DNA of 64,000 bases from JBIKWM01 sp044356305 (lineage in GTDB: Bacteria > Bacteroidota > Bacteroidia > UBA10329): assembly GCA_044356305.1 (NCBI GenBank), contig JBIKWM010000001.1, forward strand, positions 319,114 through 383,113, read 5' to 3'. The position numbers and the translations under genes were made by a program. The notes beneath the pieces are model-generated. The model did not search any database, had not been told where the DNA came from, and was given only the letters and a program-made list of their open reading frames with translations. Below, one piece after another: positions 48,277 through 56,224 of the stretch (the stretch's first letter is position 1; every line of letters begins with the position of its first letter).

Positions 48277-50091
48277 ATGGGAACAGTAGGAGATAGCGTA
48301 GACGATACGCTCAGACTGAGCATCGAACAGCTGCCCATGGCAGCCCTGTTGTTGCGTGCCAACGTGGTGATAGCGTTGAATAGGCCTGCCCGCGACCTGC
48401 TAGATATTGATGCAGGGGCCGACCTATGGGTGAAGTTCACCCCCGAGTGCGCCTCAGAACTTCGACCGGTTTGGGACCGCCTGCTGGCCGACCCACTGGC
48501 AGGTTTTGCAGAGGTCCAACTGTGGCGAAACGACATGGACAGGCCCATGAATGTGGAGCTGAGCGTGCTACAGCGCCCAGATGGACTGGTGCAGGTGATA
48601 TTGCACAGCGAGGCAGCCCGCAGACAGCTGATGCGCGAGCAGTTACGCGCTCAGATAGCTGAAGAGGCCAATCTGGCGCTGCAACGCGAGATGGAGGAGC
48701 GAAGGCGGGTAGAATCGCAGTTGGCACAGGCACAGTTGTACGCATCGCGCATCATTGAAAGTTCGTTGGACATGATCGTTGCCACCGACAACGAGCATCT
48801 GATCAACGAGTTCAACACCGCTGCGGAGCGCACATTCGGCTATACCAGGGCGGAGGTTGTCGGGAAGCACATCGAAATGCTCTTCTCAGACCCGGCCGAA
48901 CGCGAGAACGTGTTGGTGGTCATTGCAAGAGATGGTTTTTTTGCAAATGAGATAGTTAACAGGCGCAAGGACGGTTCATTGTTCATCTCATTCCTATCAG
49001 CATCAGAGATAAAAGATGAGGACGGCCGCGTCATAGGCGCCATGGGCGTCTCGCGCGATATCACATCGATCAAGAAGGCAGAAGAAGAACTGCGGCTGAG
49101 CGAGGAGCGCCATAGGGCGTTATACGACCAGGCCTACATCGGCATAGCCCGAATAGCCAAGATAGGGCGATTCATCATGGTCAATCAGCGGCTATGCAAC
49201 ATGCTGGGCTACAGCCCCGATGAGCTTCACCGCAAAACATTTTACCAACTGCTCGAAGAGAGCGAGGTGGCCGACTGTCTGCTCGAATGGGACAACCTGC
49301 TCAGCGGACGGCTCGAGAATTTCAGCCGCGAGCAGACGTACATGCACAAGGATGGCCGTATGATAAAGGCCAACGTGACTGTTTCGCTTGTGCGCGATGT
49401 GAGCAACAACCCCAATTATTTCGTTGCGGTCTTTGAGGATATCACTCAGCGCAAGGAGTACGAGCAACGCCTCATGGAATCGCTTCAGGAAAAGGAAGTG
49501 CTTCTGAAGGAGGTTCACCACCGCGTGAAGAACAACATGCAGGTGATATCGAGCATACTCAACCTACAGAGCGGATACATAACCGACCCGGCCACACTCA
49601 CGATGCTGCGCGAGAGCCAGGACAGGATAAAAAGCATGTCGTTCATACACGAGAGCCTGTACCAGAGCAAGAATCTGGCTGCGGTCAACTTCTCACAGTA
49701 CCTGCGCAACATAACCCGCAACCTCTTCCACTCCTACCTGCGTCCGCAAGGGGGGCTCGATATTGAGTATGACCTTGAGGAGGTGGAACTGGGCCTTGAC
49801 ACCGCCATTCCATGCGGACTTATCATAAACGAACTGGTGTCGAACGCATTCAAGTACGCCTTTGAGGGCCGAGAGCGCGGCCTTATCTCAGTGGCCCTGC
49901 AACGGGTCGGTGAGCGCCTGCGCCTCACCATAGCCGATAATGGGGTGGGGCTGCCCGAAGGCTTCGACATTGACACAACCGAGACCCTTGGCCTGCAACT
50001 TGTCACAACCCTTGTGAGCCAACTGCGTGGCGACCTTGCCATTGACGGCACAAACGGTTGTAGGTTTGTGATTGACTTCGTAGAAGCCTGA
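48277..50091 (+). CDS. soluble PAS sensor histidine kinase (HisKA_2)
   Basis: A 604-residue kinase with no membrane segment: an N-terminal PAS-like domain (about 8-115), a short coiled coil (EEANLALQREMEERRRVESQ), two clear PAS domains (about 155-275 and 280-400; ASRIIESSLDMIVATDNE and YDQAYIGIARIAKIGRFIMV), then a HisKA_2 box, LLKEVHHRVKNNMQVISSIL, with the phospho-His near residue 412, and a HATPase (NELVSNAFKYAFEG, IADNGVGLPEG, GLQLVTTLVSQLRG). This kinase type pairs with unusual regulators; the LytTR regulator follows after 14 bases. Confidence 0.94.
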   Translation: MGTVGDSVDDTLRLSIEQLPMAALLLRANVVIALNRPARDLLDIDAGADLWVKFTPECASELRPVWDRLLADPLAGFAEVQLWRNDMDRPMNVELSVLQRPDGLVQVILHSEAARRQLMREQLRAQIAEEANLALQREMEERRRVESQLAQAQLYASRIIESSLDMIVATDNEHLINEFNTAAERTFGYTRAEVVGKHIEMLFSDPAERENVLVVIARDGFFANEIVNRRKDGSLFISFLSASEIKDEDGRVIGAMGVSRDITSIKKAEEELRLSEERHRALYDQAYIGIARIAKIGRFIMVNQRLCNMLGYSPDELHRKTFYQLLEESEVADCLLEWDNLLSGRLENFSREQTYMHKDGRMIKANVTVSLVRDVSNNPNYFVAVFEDITQRKEYEQRLMESLQEKEVLLKEVHHRVKNNMQVISSILNLQSGYITDPATLTMLRESQDRIKSMSFIHESLYQSKNLAAVNFSQYLRNITRNLFHSYLRPQGGLDIEYDLEEVELGLDTAIPCGLIINELVSNAFKYAFEGRERGLISVALQRVGERLRLTIADNGVGLPEGFDIDTTETLGLQLVTTLVSQLRGDLAIDGTNGCRFVIDFVEA

Positions 50092-50105
50092 AAAACAGAC
50101 GCCCC

Positions 50106-50858
50106 ATGGCACAGATAAGTGTATTGGTAGTTGAGGACGAGAGTATTGTGGCAAAAGACATTCAGAACAGCCTCAAACGCCTTGGATATGTTGTGCCGGC
50201 CACCGCAAGCACCGGCCCCGATGCCATTGCGCTTACTGGCGAGCACCGGCCCGAACTGGTGCTGATGGACATCATGCTAAAGGGCGAGATGAGCGGCATC
50301 GAAGCGGCCGAGGTCATCAAGGCCCGATACGATATCCCGGTCATATTTCTTACGGCCTATGCCGATGAGAGCACCCTTGGCAAGGCCAAACTGACGGAAC
50401 CGTATGGGTACATCCTCAAGCCATTCAAAGAGATAGACCTGCACACGGCCATTGAGATTGCCATTTACAAGCACCAAAAGGAGATGGAGCTGCGCAAGGA
50501 GCGCGACATCTATCAGGAGATAGTTCTTGAAAAAGGCTCTGTCGCCCACCTTTTCGTCAAGAGCAATTCGCGCCTTGTCAAGGTCAATACGCGCGACATC
50601 TGCTACATAGAGGCCCTCAAGGACTACGTTATCATATTCACCACCACGGCCAAGTACACGGTGCACAGCACCATGAAGGACATTGACTCGAAACTGAACA
50701 ACAAGGAGTTCATGCGCGTGCACCGCTCCTTTATTGTGAGGGTCGACAAGATCGTGGCCATTGAGCAGGGCAATCTGGTGGTTGAACCGGCCAACAAGGC
50801 CATCCCGATAGGCGGGTCATACAAAGACGACCTCGATTCGAGATTGAATTTCGTGTGA
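50106..50858 (+). CDS. LytTR-type response regulator
   Basis: A 250-residue regulator with a receiver domain (EDESIVAKDIQNSLKRLGY at the start, phosphoacceptor Asp in LVLMDIMLKGEMSG near residue 58, FLTAYADE and the conserved Lys in YGYILKPFKEIDL) and a C-terminal LytTR DNA-binding domain from about 150 (LFVKSNSRLVKVNTRDICYI, EALKDYVIIFTT, MRVHRSFIVRVDKI, IPIGGSYKDDLDSRL). It probably binds direct-repeat operators. It pairs with the HisKA_2 kinase 14 bases upstream. Confidence 0.95.
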   Translation: MAQISVLVVEDESIVAKDIQNSLKRLGYVVPATASTGPDAIALTGEHRPELVLMDIMLKGEMSGIEAAEVIKARYDIPVIFLTAYADESTLGKAKLTEPYGYILKPFKEIDLHTAIEIAIYKHQKEMELRKERDIYQEIVLEKGSVAHLFVKSNSRLVKVNTRDICYIEALKDYVIIFTTTAKYTVHSTMKDIDSKLNNKEFMRVHRSFIVRVDKIVAIEQGNLVVEPANKAIPIGGSYKDDLDSRLNFV

Positions 50859-50986
50859 GGATTTTCTTTGGATTCTTCGAATCGGCTGAATAGTCGGGCT
50901 GAGAGTGCCGATAGCGGAACAATGTTCGCTGAGGCACTCAACCAAAGGATGACACGCAGAGATTGTATTGGGTAATGGATAATGAA

Positions 50987-51015
50987 AAAGGGCCACCCAG
51001 ATAAGGTGGCCCTTT
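50987..51015. terminator. bidirectional hairpin terminator
   Basis: Perfect 11-bp stem AAAGGGCCACC / GGTGGCCCTTT with a 7-base loop, between convergent response regulator and rluB genes. The 204 bases between the two genes hold nothing else that I can see. Confidence 0.85.
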
Positions 51016-51062
51016 CTCTTTCTTACAATGCGTGGCTAAATGGCCGACTGTCAGACGTTGAC

Positions 51063-52862
51063 CTAACTGTTCATCTTCAACATGCCCAGCTCGCGCTCTG
51101 TGAGGTGGCGCCAGCGGCCACGTGGCAGATCTTTCTTGGTTATTCCAGCAAAAATGACCCGGTCAAGCTTTTTCACTTCGTAGCCCAGATGCTCAAAGGT
51201 GCGTCTCACAATGCGGTTGCGGCCCGAATGCAGCTCAATGCCCACCTCGCTGCCATCGCTGGCAGTCACATATTGCAGCCCATCGGGTTTGAACTCGCCA
51301 TCTTCCAACGTCACACCATTGAGGAGTTTCTCAAAGTCCTCGGGCACAAACGGCCTATCGAGAAAAACGTGGTACACTTTGCGCGCCCCGTGCGATGGGT
51401 GTGTGAGGCGGTCGGCCAAATCGCCATCGTTAGTGAAGAGTAGCAGCCCCAATGTCTCGCGGTCCAATCGGCCCACAGGATAGATGCGCTCGGGCACGGC
51501 CTTCTCCACCAGTTCCATCACCGTTCTGCGACCCAGTTCATCGTCTGTTGTGGTAATGAATCCCTTTGGTTTGTTGAGAAGGATGTAGACCAGTTTCTCT
51601 GTGCGGAGTGCCTTACCATCGAGGGTTATGCGGTCGGTGCGTCTGGCTTTCGAGCCCAGCTCGGTGACCACTTTGCCGTTTACCGACACCCTGCCCGAGG
51701 CGATTAACTCATCAGCATCGCGCCTTGAGGCCACTCCAGCCTGCGATATGAAACGGTTGAGGCGTATAAGCGCACTGTCTTTGGCCCGAGGCCTGTCCTT
51801 GAAAGGCTTGTCGCCCGTTCGGCTGTCGCGGTCCGTATCCTTCCAGCCCGATTTTCCCTTGGGCCCGAATTCCATATACCCGAACGGCCCTTGGTTGGGC
51901 CCATCTCTGCGCACAGGTGGGCTATTGCGGTCGGTGCCATCACTGCCCGACTTTCCTTTCGGGCCGAACTCCATATACCCGAAAGGGCCGCTGTTCTTGC
52001 TGTCCCTACGTTCTGGGCGGCTGTTCCTGTCTGGAGGCGGGCTGTCGTATCTCCGTTCCGCTCCTGGCCCCTTGCCATACTGCGGGCGGTCATTTCGACC
52101 ACTGGGCCTTCCTTCACGGGTGCTGTCGTCCTTCTTGTAATACGGCCTGTCGCCCTGGGGCCTGTCGTCTCGTGGTCCGCGTGGACGGTCATCGCGCCTG
52201 TTATCACCCCCTGTGTACGGTCCTTTATCTCTCGAAGGGCGGTCATCTCTCCGTTTATCGGGCCCATTGTATGGGCCATTGCTGCGGACCGGACGGTCGT
52301 TGCGGCCACTTGGGCGGTCGCTACGTGAACTTCCTTCTTTCTTTTGGAATGGGCGGTCACCGTTCGGCCTTTCGTTGCGCGGTTCGCGTGACCGGTCATC
52401 ACGTTTCCTATCATCACGCCCAGAGTATGAACCTCTGTCCTTTGAAGGACGGTCATCACGCTTTCCGTCTCCTCCGTTGCCCTTGCCTTCTCTTTTCATT
52501 TTGGGCGATGAAGAGAAGAAACTCGGAGCATCGGTTTTCGGGGCGCTCTGATCAGGCCTCCTTTCGGTAGATGCTGCTTTGCGCCTGGGCACAGCTTTTA
52601 TCTCTGGCCCTGCCTCTGGTGTTGCCTCCTTGACCAATTTGGCAGCTCTGGGCTTTTTCTCTGCAGCGGGGGCCTTCGTGACACGGGGTTTCTCCTCTTC
52701 TGCGGCAGCCTTGGCGGCACGGGACTTCTTCGGTGCGGCCTCGGCTTTCGGGGCTTTTGGGGTCTTGGTTGTCACTTCAGCCTTCGTCTTGGCCGTTTTC
52801 TTCACGGTCGGCACATCTGCCTCTTTTTTGCCCTTAGCACGGGCGGTGCCTTTCTTTTCCAT
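51063..52862 (-). CDS. rluB: 23S rRNA pseudouridine synthase RluB with long disordered extension
   Basis: The C-terminal 240 residues are a complete RluB/RsuA-family enzyme: an S4 RNA-binding domain (RLNRFISQAGVASRRDADEL), the catalytic GRLDRETLGLL with its Asp, and LHSGRNRIVRRTFEHLGYEV. It isomerises a uridine in 23S rRNA. The first 360 residues are low complexity: Lys/Ala/Glu-rich to about 100, then runs of RDDRP, RDKGPYTG and SRSDRPSGRNDRP, and two exact PFGYMEFGPKGKSG copies 33 residues apart. Such Arg/Asp/Gly-rich tails bind RNA in other proteins. ATG 52862 starts the disordered part and follows a -7 element by 7 bases. Confidence 0.93.
   Translation of the reverse strand: MEKKGTARAKGKKEADVPTVKKTAKTKAEVTTKTPKAPKAEAAPKKSRAAKAAAEEEKPRVTKAPAAEKKPRAAKLVKEATPEAGPEIKAVPRRKAASTERRPDQSAPKTDAPSFFSSSPKMKREGKGNGGDGKRDDRPSKDRGSYSGRDDRKRDDRSREPRNERPNGDRPFQKKEGSSRSDRPSGRNDRPVRSNGPYNGPDKRRDDRPSRDKGPYTGGDNRRDDRPRGPRDDRPQGDRPYYKKDDSTREGRPSGRNDRPQYGKGPGAERRYDSPPPDRNSRPERRDSKNSGPFGYMEFGPKGKSGSDGTDRNSPPVRRDGPNQGPFGYMEFGPKGKSGWKDTDRDSRTGDKPFKDRPRAKDSALIRLNRFISQAGVASRRDADELIASGRVSVNGKVVTELGSKARRTDRITLDGKALRTEKLVYILLNKPKGFITTTDDELGRRTVMELVEKAVPERIYPVGRLDRETLGLLLFTNDGDLADRLTHPSHGARKVYHVFLDRPFVPEDFEKLLNGVTLEDGEFKPDGLQYVTASDGSEVGIELHSGRNRIVRRTFEHLGYEVKKLDRVIFAGITKKDLPRGRWRHLTERELGMLKMNS
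51840..51995 (-). repeat. 33-residue tandem repeat in the RluB extension
   Basis: Two copies of a 99-bp unit encode GPFGYMEFGPKGKSG with divergent spacers (SDGTDRNSPPVRRDGPNQ between them). It lies at the junction of the disordered region and the S4 domain. Confidence 0.7.
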
Positions 52863-52869
52863 TGCCCGG

Positions 52870-52877
52870 CAAAGGTA
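52870..52877 (-). promoter_or_regulatory. -7 element of rluB
   Basis: TACCTTTG on the minus strand, a perfect TAnnTTTG, ends 7 bases before ATG 52862. The yraN gene upstream ends at 52884, so rluB need not depend on it. Confidence 0.55.
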
Positions 52878-52883
52878 GGCCGC

Positions 52884-53252
52884 TCAGGGTGCGAGGCCGG
52901 GATGGAATGCCTCTCGGATGTGAAAGGTGCGAAGGCGCTCTCCGTCCATCACTACCGAAACTGCATCGAAGCGGGCCTCGAGCTGCGTGCAATGCTCCTC
53001 CATATAGGCATTGGCAGCGGCTATCAGGCGCCTCTGCTGCGCCAGGCCTATGAACTCATCGGGCTTACCGAAATGGGAGGTGCTGCGGCTTTTCACCTCA
53101 ACGAAGACGATGAATGCTCCATCTGTGGCCACAATGTCAAGCTCGTTGCGGCCGCTGCGCCAGTTGCGGGCCTCAATGCGCATACCCTTTGCTGCCAATA
53201 GCGCCACGGCCGCCTCTTCGCCCGCCTTCCCCAACTCATTGTGCCGTGCCAT
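52884..53252 (-). CDS. yraN: YraN/UPF0102 family putative endonuclease
   Basis: A 122-residue protein from ATG 53252 (MARHNELGKAGEEAAVALL), a small PD-(D/E)xK nuclease-fold family related to Holliday-junction resolvases. The active-site residues are visible: Glu in GKAGEEAA, Asp in RNELDIVATDG, and Glu/Lys in FVEVKSRST, with the rest of the fold ending in FDAVSVVMDGERLRTFHIRE. Activity of the family is not settled. The open frame extends 10 codons upstream with no conservation. Precedes rluB on the same strand by 21 bases. Confidence 0.9.
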   Translation of the reverse strand: MARHNELGKAGEEAAVALLAAKGMRIEARNWRSGRNELDIVATDGAFIVFVEVKSRSTSHFGKPDEFIGLAQQRRLIAAANAYMEEHCTQLEARFDAVSVVMDGERLRTFHIREAFHPGLAP

Positions 53253-53333
53253 GACGGGGCCAATTTCGGCAGATAGGTTCACATTCGGCCCAATGTTCCT
53301 AATATCGCTGACTGATAATTAAGGTTCACTGAA

Positions 53334-53969
53334 ATGAAAAGAATCATCCTTACAGCCGCCATGGCCATTGCCGTATGTGCCGGTGCCATGGCGCAGGGTT
53401 TTCAAGGCTCCATCTATCTTACCCGTACCACGGGCAAAGAGGTGATCAAGTACGCCTATCATGTGGCGGGCGACAAGGTGCGTATAGATGAAATGGAAGA
53501 GGGCACGGGCAAACTGACCGGATCCATGATTGTGGACCTGAAGTTGGAGAAAGTGTTTGCGCTGAGCCACGAGCGCCACCTGTATATGGAGCCCGTGAAG
53601 AAGGATGCGGCCGTGGTACCGGCAGGCACAGAGGTGAAAAAGGGCGATCTGGAGCGGGTGATACGCGACAAGCGGTGCCAACAGTACCGTGTCAAGAACA
53701 CCGCCAACAACACCGAGATCAACTATTGGGTGACAGAGGGCGACTACTCGTTCTTCCCGCGATTGCTTAAGGTGCTGGGCCGCAAGGACAATCTGGCCAC
53801 CTATTACATGGCATTGGGTAATCTGGACAAGCAGTTCCCCATGATGGGCAATGAGTACACCCTGCTGCGCGAAGAGCGTGGCTATGTGCAGGTGGACCGC
53901 ATGGAAGAGAAGAAACTCGACCCCAAGATGTTTGTCATACCTGAGAATTACGCGGAGGTGGATCATTGA
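53334..53969 (+). CDS. exported DUF4412 protein
   Basis: A 211-residue protein with a signal peptide (MKRIILTAAMAIAVCAGAMAQ) and the DUF4412 pattern: an all-beta barrel with FQGSIYLTRTTGKEVIKY, VAGDKVRIDEMEEGTGKLTG, MIVDLKLEKVFALSHERHLY, a middle Cys (DKRCQQYRVKNT) and a closing YVQVDRMEEKKLD. The family is common in Bacteroidota periplasm or outer membrane, where it may bind a hydrophobic ligand; function unknown. It is single, with a strong terminator behind. Confidence 0.85.
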   Translation: MKRIILTAAMAIAVCAGAMAQGFQGSIYLTRTTGKEVIKYAYHVAGDKVRIDEMEEGTGKLTGSMIVDLKLEKVFALSHERHLYMEPVKKDAAVVPAGTEVKKGDLERVIRDKRCQQYRVKNTANNTEINYWVTEGDYSFFPRLLKVLGRKDNLATYYMALGNLDKQFPMMGNEYTLLREERGYVQVDRMEEKKLDPKMFVIPENYAEVDH

Positions 53970-53990
53970 CCCATGAACAGCGGAACGGTA

Positions 53991-54022
53991 AAGGCCGCTA
54001 CACCGATGGGTGTAGCGGCCTT
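53991..54022 (+). terminator. strong hairpin terminator
   Basis: A perfect 14-bp stem AAGGCCGCTACACC / GGTGTAGCGGCCTT with a GATG loop, followed by CTTTTTT. Ends the DUF4412 transcript. Confidence 0.88.
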
Positions 54023-54152
54023 CTTTTTTACTTGGCCAGGGCGACCGGTTGCCCGGCCATTGGGCCTGACTTATCAGACGAACACATTCAGGCCTATTGC
54101 ATCGCCTCTTAACTGCCCCAAGTACCGGCTTACAGTGCAGCAACAACATAAA

Positions 54153-54182
54153 ACCCCGCCACGGACAGAGCCATAGCGGGGT
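54153..54182 (-). terminator. terminator of rpsU
   Basis: On the minus strand, ACCCCGCTATGG pairs with CCGTGGCGGGGT (two G-T pairs) around a 6-base loop, followed by TTTTAT. It lies 28 bases after the rpsU stop. Confidence 0.75.
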
Positions 54183-54209
54183 GATAGGAATGTTGCTTTA
54201 GGGAGAGCC

Positions 54210-54407
54210 TCAGATGCTCTCGTCCTGCAGGCGGAGCTGCTGAACGTAGGCTGCCTTCTGAATCTCCTTTCTGCGCACGATGCTCGGCTTTACGAAAGCC
54301 TGACGCGCACGGAGCTGACGCATTGAACCGGTCTTCTCAAACTTGCGCTTGAACTTCTTCAGGCTCTTCTCAAGGCTCTCGCCTTCTTTTACTGGGATGA
54401 TAAGCAT
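54210..54407 (-). CDS. rpsU: ribosomal protein bS21
   Basis: A 65-residue protein of the small ribosomal subunit: MLIIPVKEGESLEKSLKKFK, then FEKTGSMRQLRARQAFVKPS and VRRKEIQKAAYVQQLRLQDE. bS21 sits at the 3' end of 16S rRNA and, in Bacteroidota, covers the anti-Shine-Dalgarno sequence. ATG 54407 is chosen because a full Shine-Dalgarno sequence precedes it and homologues begin MLIIPV; the open frame upstream is not conserved. It stands after the acyl-CoA dehydrogenase gene (53 bases), with its own promoter element. Confidence 0.95.
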   Translation of the reverse strand: MLIIPVKEGESLEKSLKKFKRKFEKTGSMRQLRARQAFVKPSIVRRKEIQKAAYVQQLRLQDESI

Positions 54408-54413
54408 GTCTTT

Positions 54414-54422
54414 TACCTCCTT
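54414..54422 (-). promoter_or_regulatory. rpsU: full Shine-Dalgarno sequence of rpsU
   Basis: On the minus strand AAAGGAGGT lies 6 bases before ATG 54407 (then AAAAGAC). Other genes in the window have no such sequence. In Bacteroidota ribosomes bS21 hides the anti-Shine-Dalgarno tail, so only ribosomes short of bS21 should read this signal well; this is the known basis of rpsU autoregulation in Flavobacterium johnsoniae. Confidence 0.8.
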
Positions 54423-54434
54423 TGAAACGGGCTG

Positions 54435-54442
54435 CGAATGTA
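54435..54442 (-). promoter_or_regulatory. -7 element of rpsU
   Basis: TACATTCG on the minus strand, one mismatch from TAnnTTTG, 27 bases before ATG 54407. It leaves a leader of about 20 bases, enough to hold the Shine-Dalgarno sequence. Confidence 0.4.
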
Positions 54443-54459
54443 ATGGAAAAACTGAAAAT

Positions 54460-55632
54460 TCAGCCCTTGAGTATCTGCCTCGAAATGACAAGTTTCTGAA
54501 TCTCTGAAGTGCCCTCACCTATGGTACAGAGCTTGGAGTCGCGGTAGAACTTCTCGACCGGGAAATCCTTGGTGTAACCGTATCCGCCATGTATCTGTAC
54601 GGCCTCGGTGCTGTTGCGCACGGCCACCTCGCTGGCGAAGTACTTGGCCATGGCGCCCTCCTTGGTCATTATCATGCCCCGCATCTTGAGGTCTGCTGCC
54701 TGCAGGGTGAGCAGCTCTGCCGCTTCGTATTCGGTGGCCATATCGGCCAATTTGAAGCTGATACCCTGAAAGTTGGCGATGGGCTGACCGAACTGCTCGC
54801 GTTCCTTGGCGTACTTGATGCTGGCCTCGAGCGCTCCTTTGGCTATGCCCAATGAGAGGGCTGCGATGCTGATGCGCCCGCCATCCAGCACCTTCATGGC
54901 CTGAATGAAGCCTTCGCCCACATTGCCGAGCATATAGCTCTCGTGAACGCGGCAATCCTGAAAGATGAGTTCGGCAGTCTCTGAGGCGCGCATGCCCAGC
55001 TTGTTCTCCTTTTTCCCGCTCATGAATCCGGGGGTGCCTCGCTCAATCACAAAGGCAGTCATGCCGTGGCTGTCGCCTTTCTCGCCTGTGCGCACGATCA
55101 CGGTGGCCACATCGCCAGAAATTGCGTGGGTTATAAAGTTCTTGGCCCCATTGATCACCCAATGGTCGCCATCCTTCACGGCCACAGTGGCCATACCACC
55201 AGCATCGCTGCCGGTGTTGTGCTCGGTGAGGCCCCAGGCCCCTATCCACTGGCCCAATGCAAGTTTGGGCAGCCACTTGCGCTTCTGCTCCTCGTTGCCA
55301 AACTGCATGATGTGGCCCGTGCATAGGCTGTTATGAGCGGCCACGCTCAGGCCGATGCTCCCGCATACCTTGCCTATCTCGGTAAGGGCGGTCACATACT
55401 CGAAGTATCCGAGGCCCGAGCCACCATACTCCTGCGGCACGAGGATGCCCATGAGGCCCAGCTCTCCCATTTTGCGGAAAAGGGGCACTGGGAATTCCTG
55501 ACTCTCATCCCATTTCATGATGTTCGGCCGGATTTCCTTCTCGGCAAAATCGCGGCACATCTGTGCGATCATCTGCTGACTCTCAGTCATGGCGAAGCTC
55601 ATGGCCCCTTCTTCAACTGCGTAGTTACCCAT
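54460..55632 (-). CDS. acyl-CoA dehydrogenase
   Basis: FAD enzyme that puts a trans double bond into an acyl-CoA, the first step of beta-oxidation or branched amino-acid breakdown. At about 390 residues, with AWGLTEHNTGSDAGGMATVA (FAD contact), VINGAKNFITHAISGDV, GGRISIAALSLGIAKGALEA, REQFGQPIANFQGISFKLAD, and the end IHGGYGYTKDFPVEKFYRD and EGTSEIQKLVISRQILKG with the base Glu expected in the EGTSEIQ block, it is of the short-chain type (BCD/IVD/SCAD). ATG at 55602 (MSFAMTESQQM) is an alternative start. Begins 3 bases after the apt stop. Confidence 0.94.
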   Translation of the reverse strand: MGNYAVEEGAMSFAMTESQQMIAQMCRDFAEKEIRPNIMKWDESQEFPVPLFRKMGELGLMGILVPQEYGGSGLGYFEYVTALTEIGKVCGSIGLSVAAHNSLCTGHIMQFGNEEQKRKWLPKLALGQWIGAWGLTEHNTGSDAGGMATVAVKDGDHWVINGAKNFITHAISGDVATVIVRTGEKGDSHGMTAFVIERGTPGFMSGKKENKLGMRASETAELIFQDCRVHESYMLGNVGEGFIQAMKVLDGGRISIAALSLGIAKGALEASIKYAKEREQFGQPIANFQGISFKLADMATEYEAAELLTLQAADLKMRGMIMTKEGAMAKYFASEVAVRNSTEAVQIHGGYGYTKDFPVEKFYRDSKLCTIGEGTSEIQKLVISRQILKG

Positions 55633-55635
55633 GTT

Positions 55636-56190
55636 TCAGTACGTTACAATGCTGTTTATAGGCGCTGCATAGCGGTTGAGTGCATCGGCACCGCCCAGGA
55701 ATGAAAGAGTTACTAGAAAAGAAAAACCCGCCACGGAACCGCCCTGCTTCGAAATCAGTTCCGCTGCGGCTGCTGCTGTGCCACCGGTGGCCAAGAGGTC
55801 ATCGTGCACAAGGCAGCGCATGCCGGGACGAACGGCATCCACGTGCATCTCAACGGTGGCCGACCCATATTCAAGGTCGTAGCTGTATGCCACGGTGCGA
55901 TAGGGGAGCTTACCCGCCTTGCGCACGGTGATGAACGGCACCTGGAGGCGCTCGGCTATCATCATCCCGAAGAGGAATCCTCGGCTCTCGACACCTACCA
56001 CCGCATCTGCACCACCGGCCGACCGGGCCAGCTCATCGGCCACAGCGCTACACAGGGCCGGGTCGAGCAGAATGGGCGTGATGTCCTTGAACAGGATCCC
56101 AGGCTTGGGAAAGTCGGGCACATCGCGTATCGCGGCCCGGACGCGCTGGTCAATGCTCACTCTGATAGGTCGTTTTCTAAAGGATCGCAA
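55636..56190 (-). CDS. apt: adenine phosphoribosyltransferase
   Basis: Salvages adenine with PRPP to make AMP. The PRPP-binding motif CLVHDDLLATGGTAAAAAEL is clear, preceded by VVGVESRGFLFG, VPFITVRKAGKLPY and the adenine-binding loop DIT in GILFKDITPIL. It is 184 residues; the first residues MRSFRKRPIRVS are basic and may not be native, a GTG at codon 11 being possible. Upstream on the same strand is the HhH gene at a 34-base distance; the acyl-CoA dehydrogenase follows after 3 bases. Confidence 0.95.
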   Translation of the reverse strand: MRSFRKRPIRVSIDQRVRAAIRDVPDFPKPGILFKDITPILLDPALCSAVADELARSAGGADAVVGVESRGFLFGMMIAERLQVPFITVRKAGKLPYRTVAYSYDLEYGSATVEMHVDAVRPGMRCLVHDDLLATGGTAAAAAELISKQGGSVAGFSFLVTLSFLGGADALNRYAAPINSIVTY

Positions 56191-56224
56191 GTTTACGGTT
56201 AATGGCCGCGACCTCCAAACGGAC

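Noticed and set aside
51704..52459. 251-codon frame on the minus strand inside rluB
   Set aside because: It is a shifted frame of the Arg/Asp-rich repeat region, which stays open by composition.
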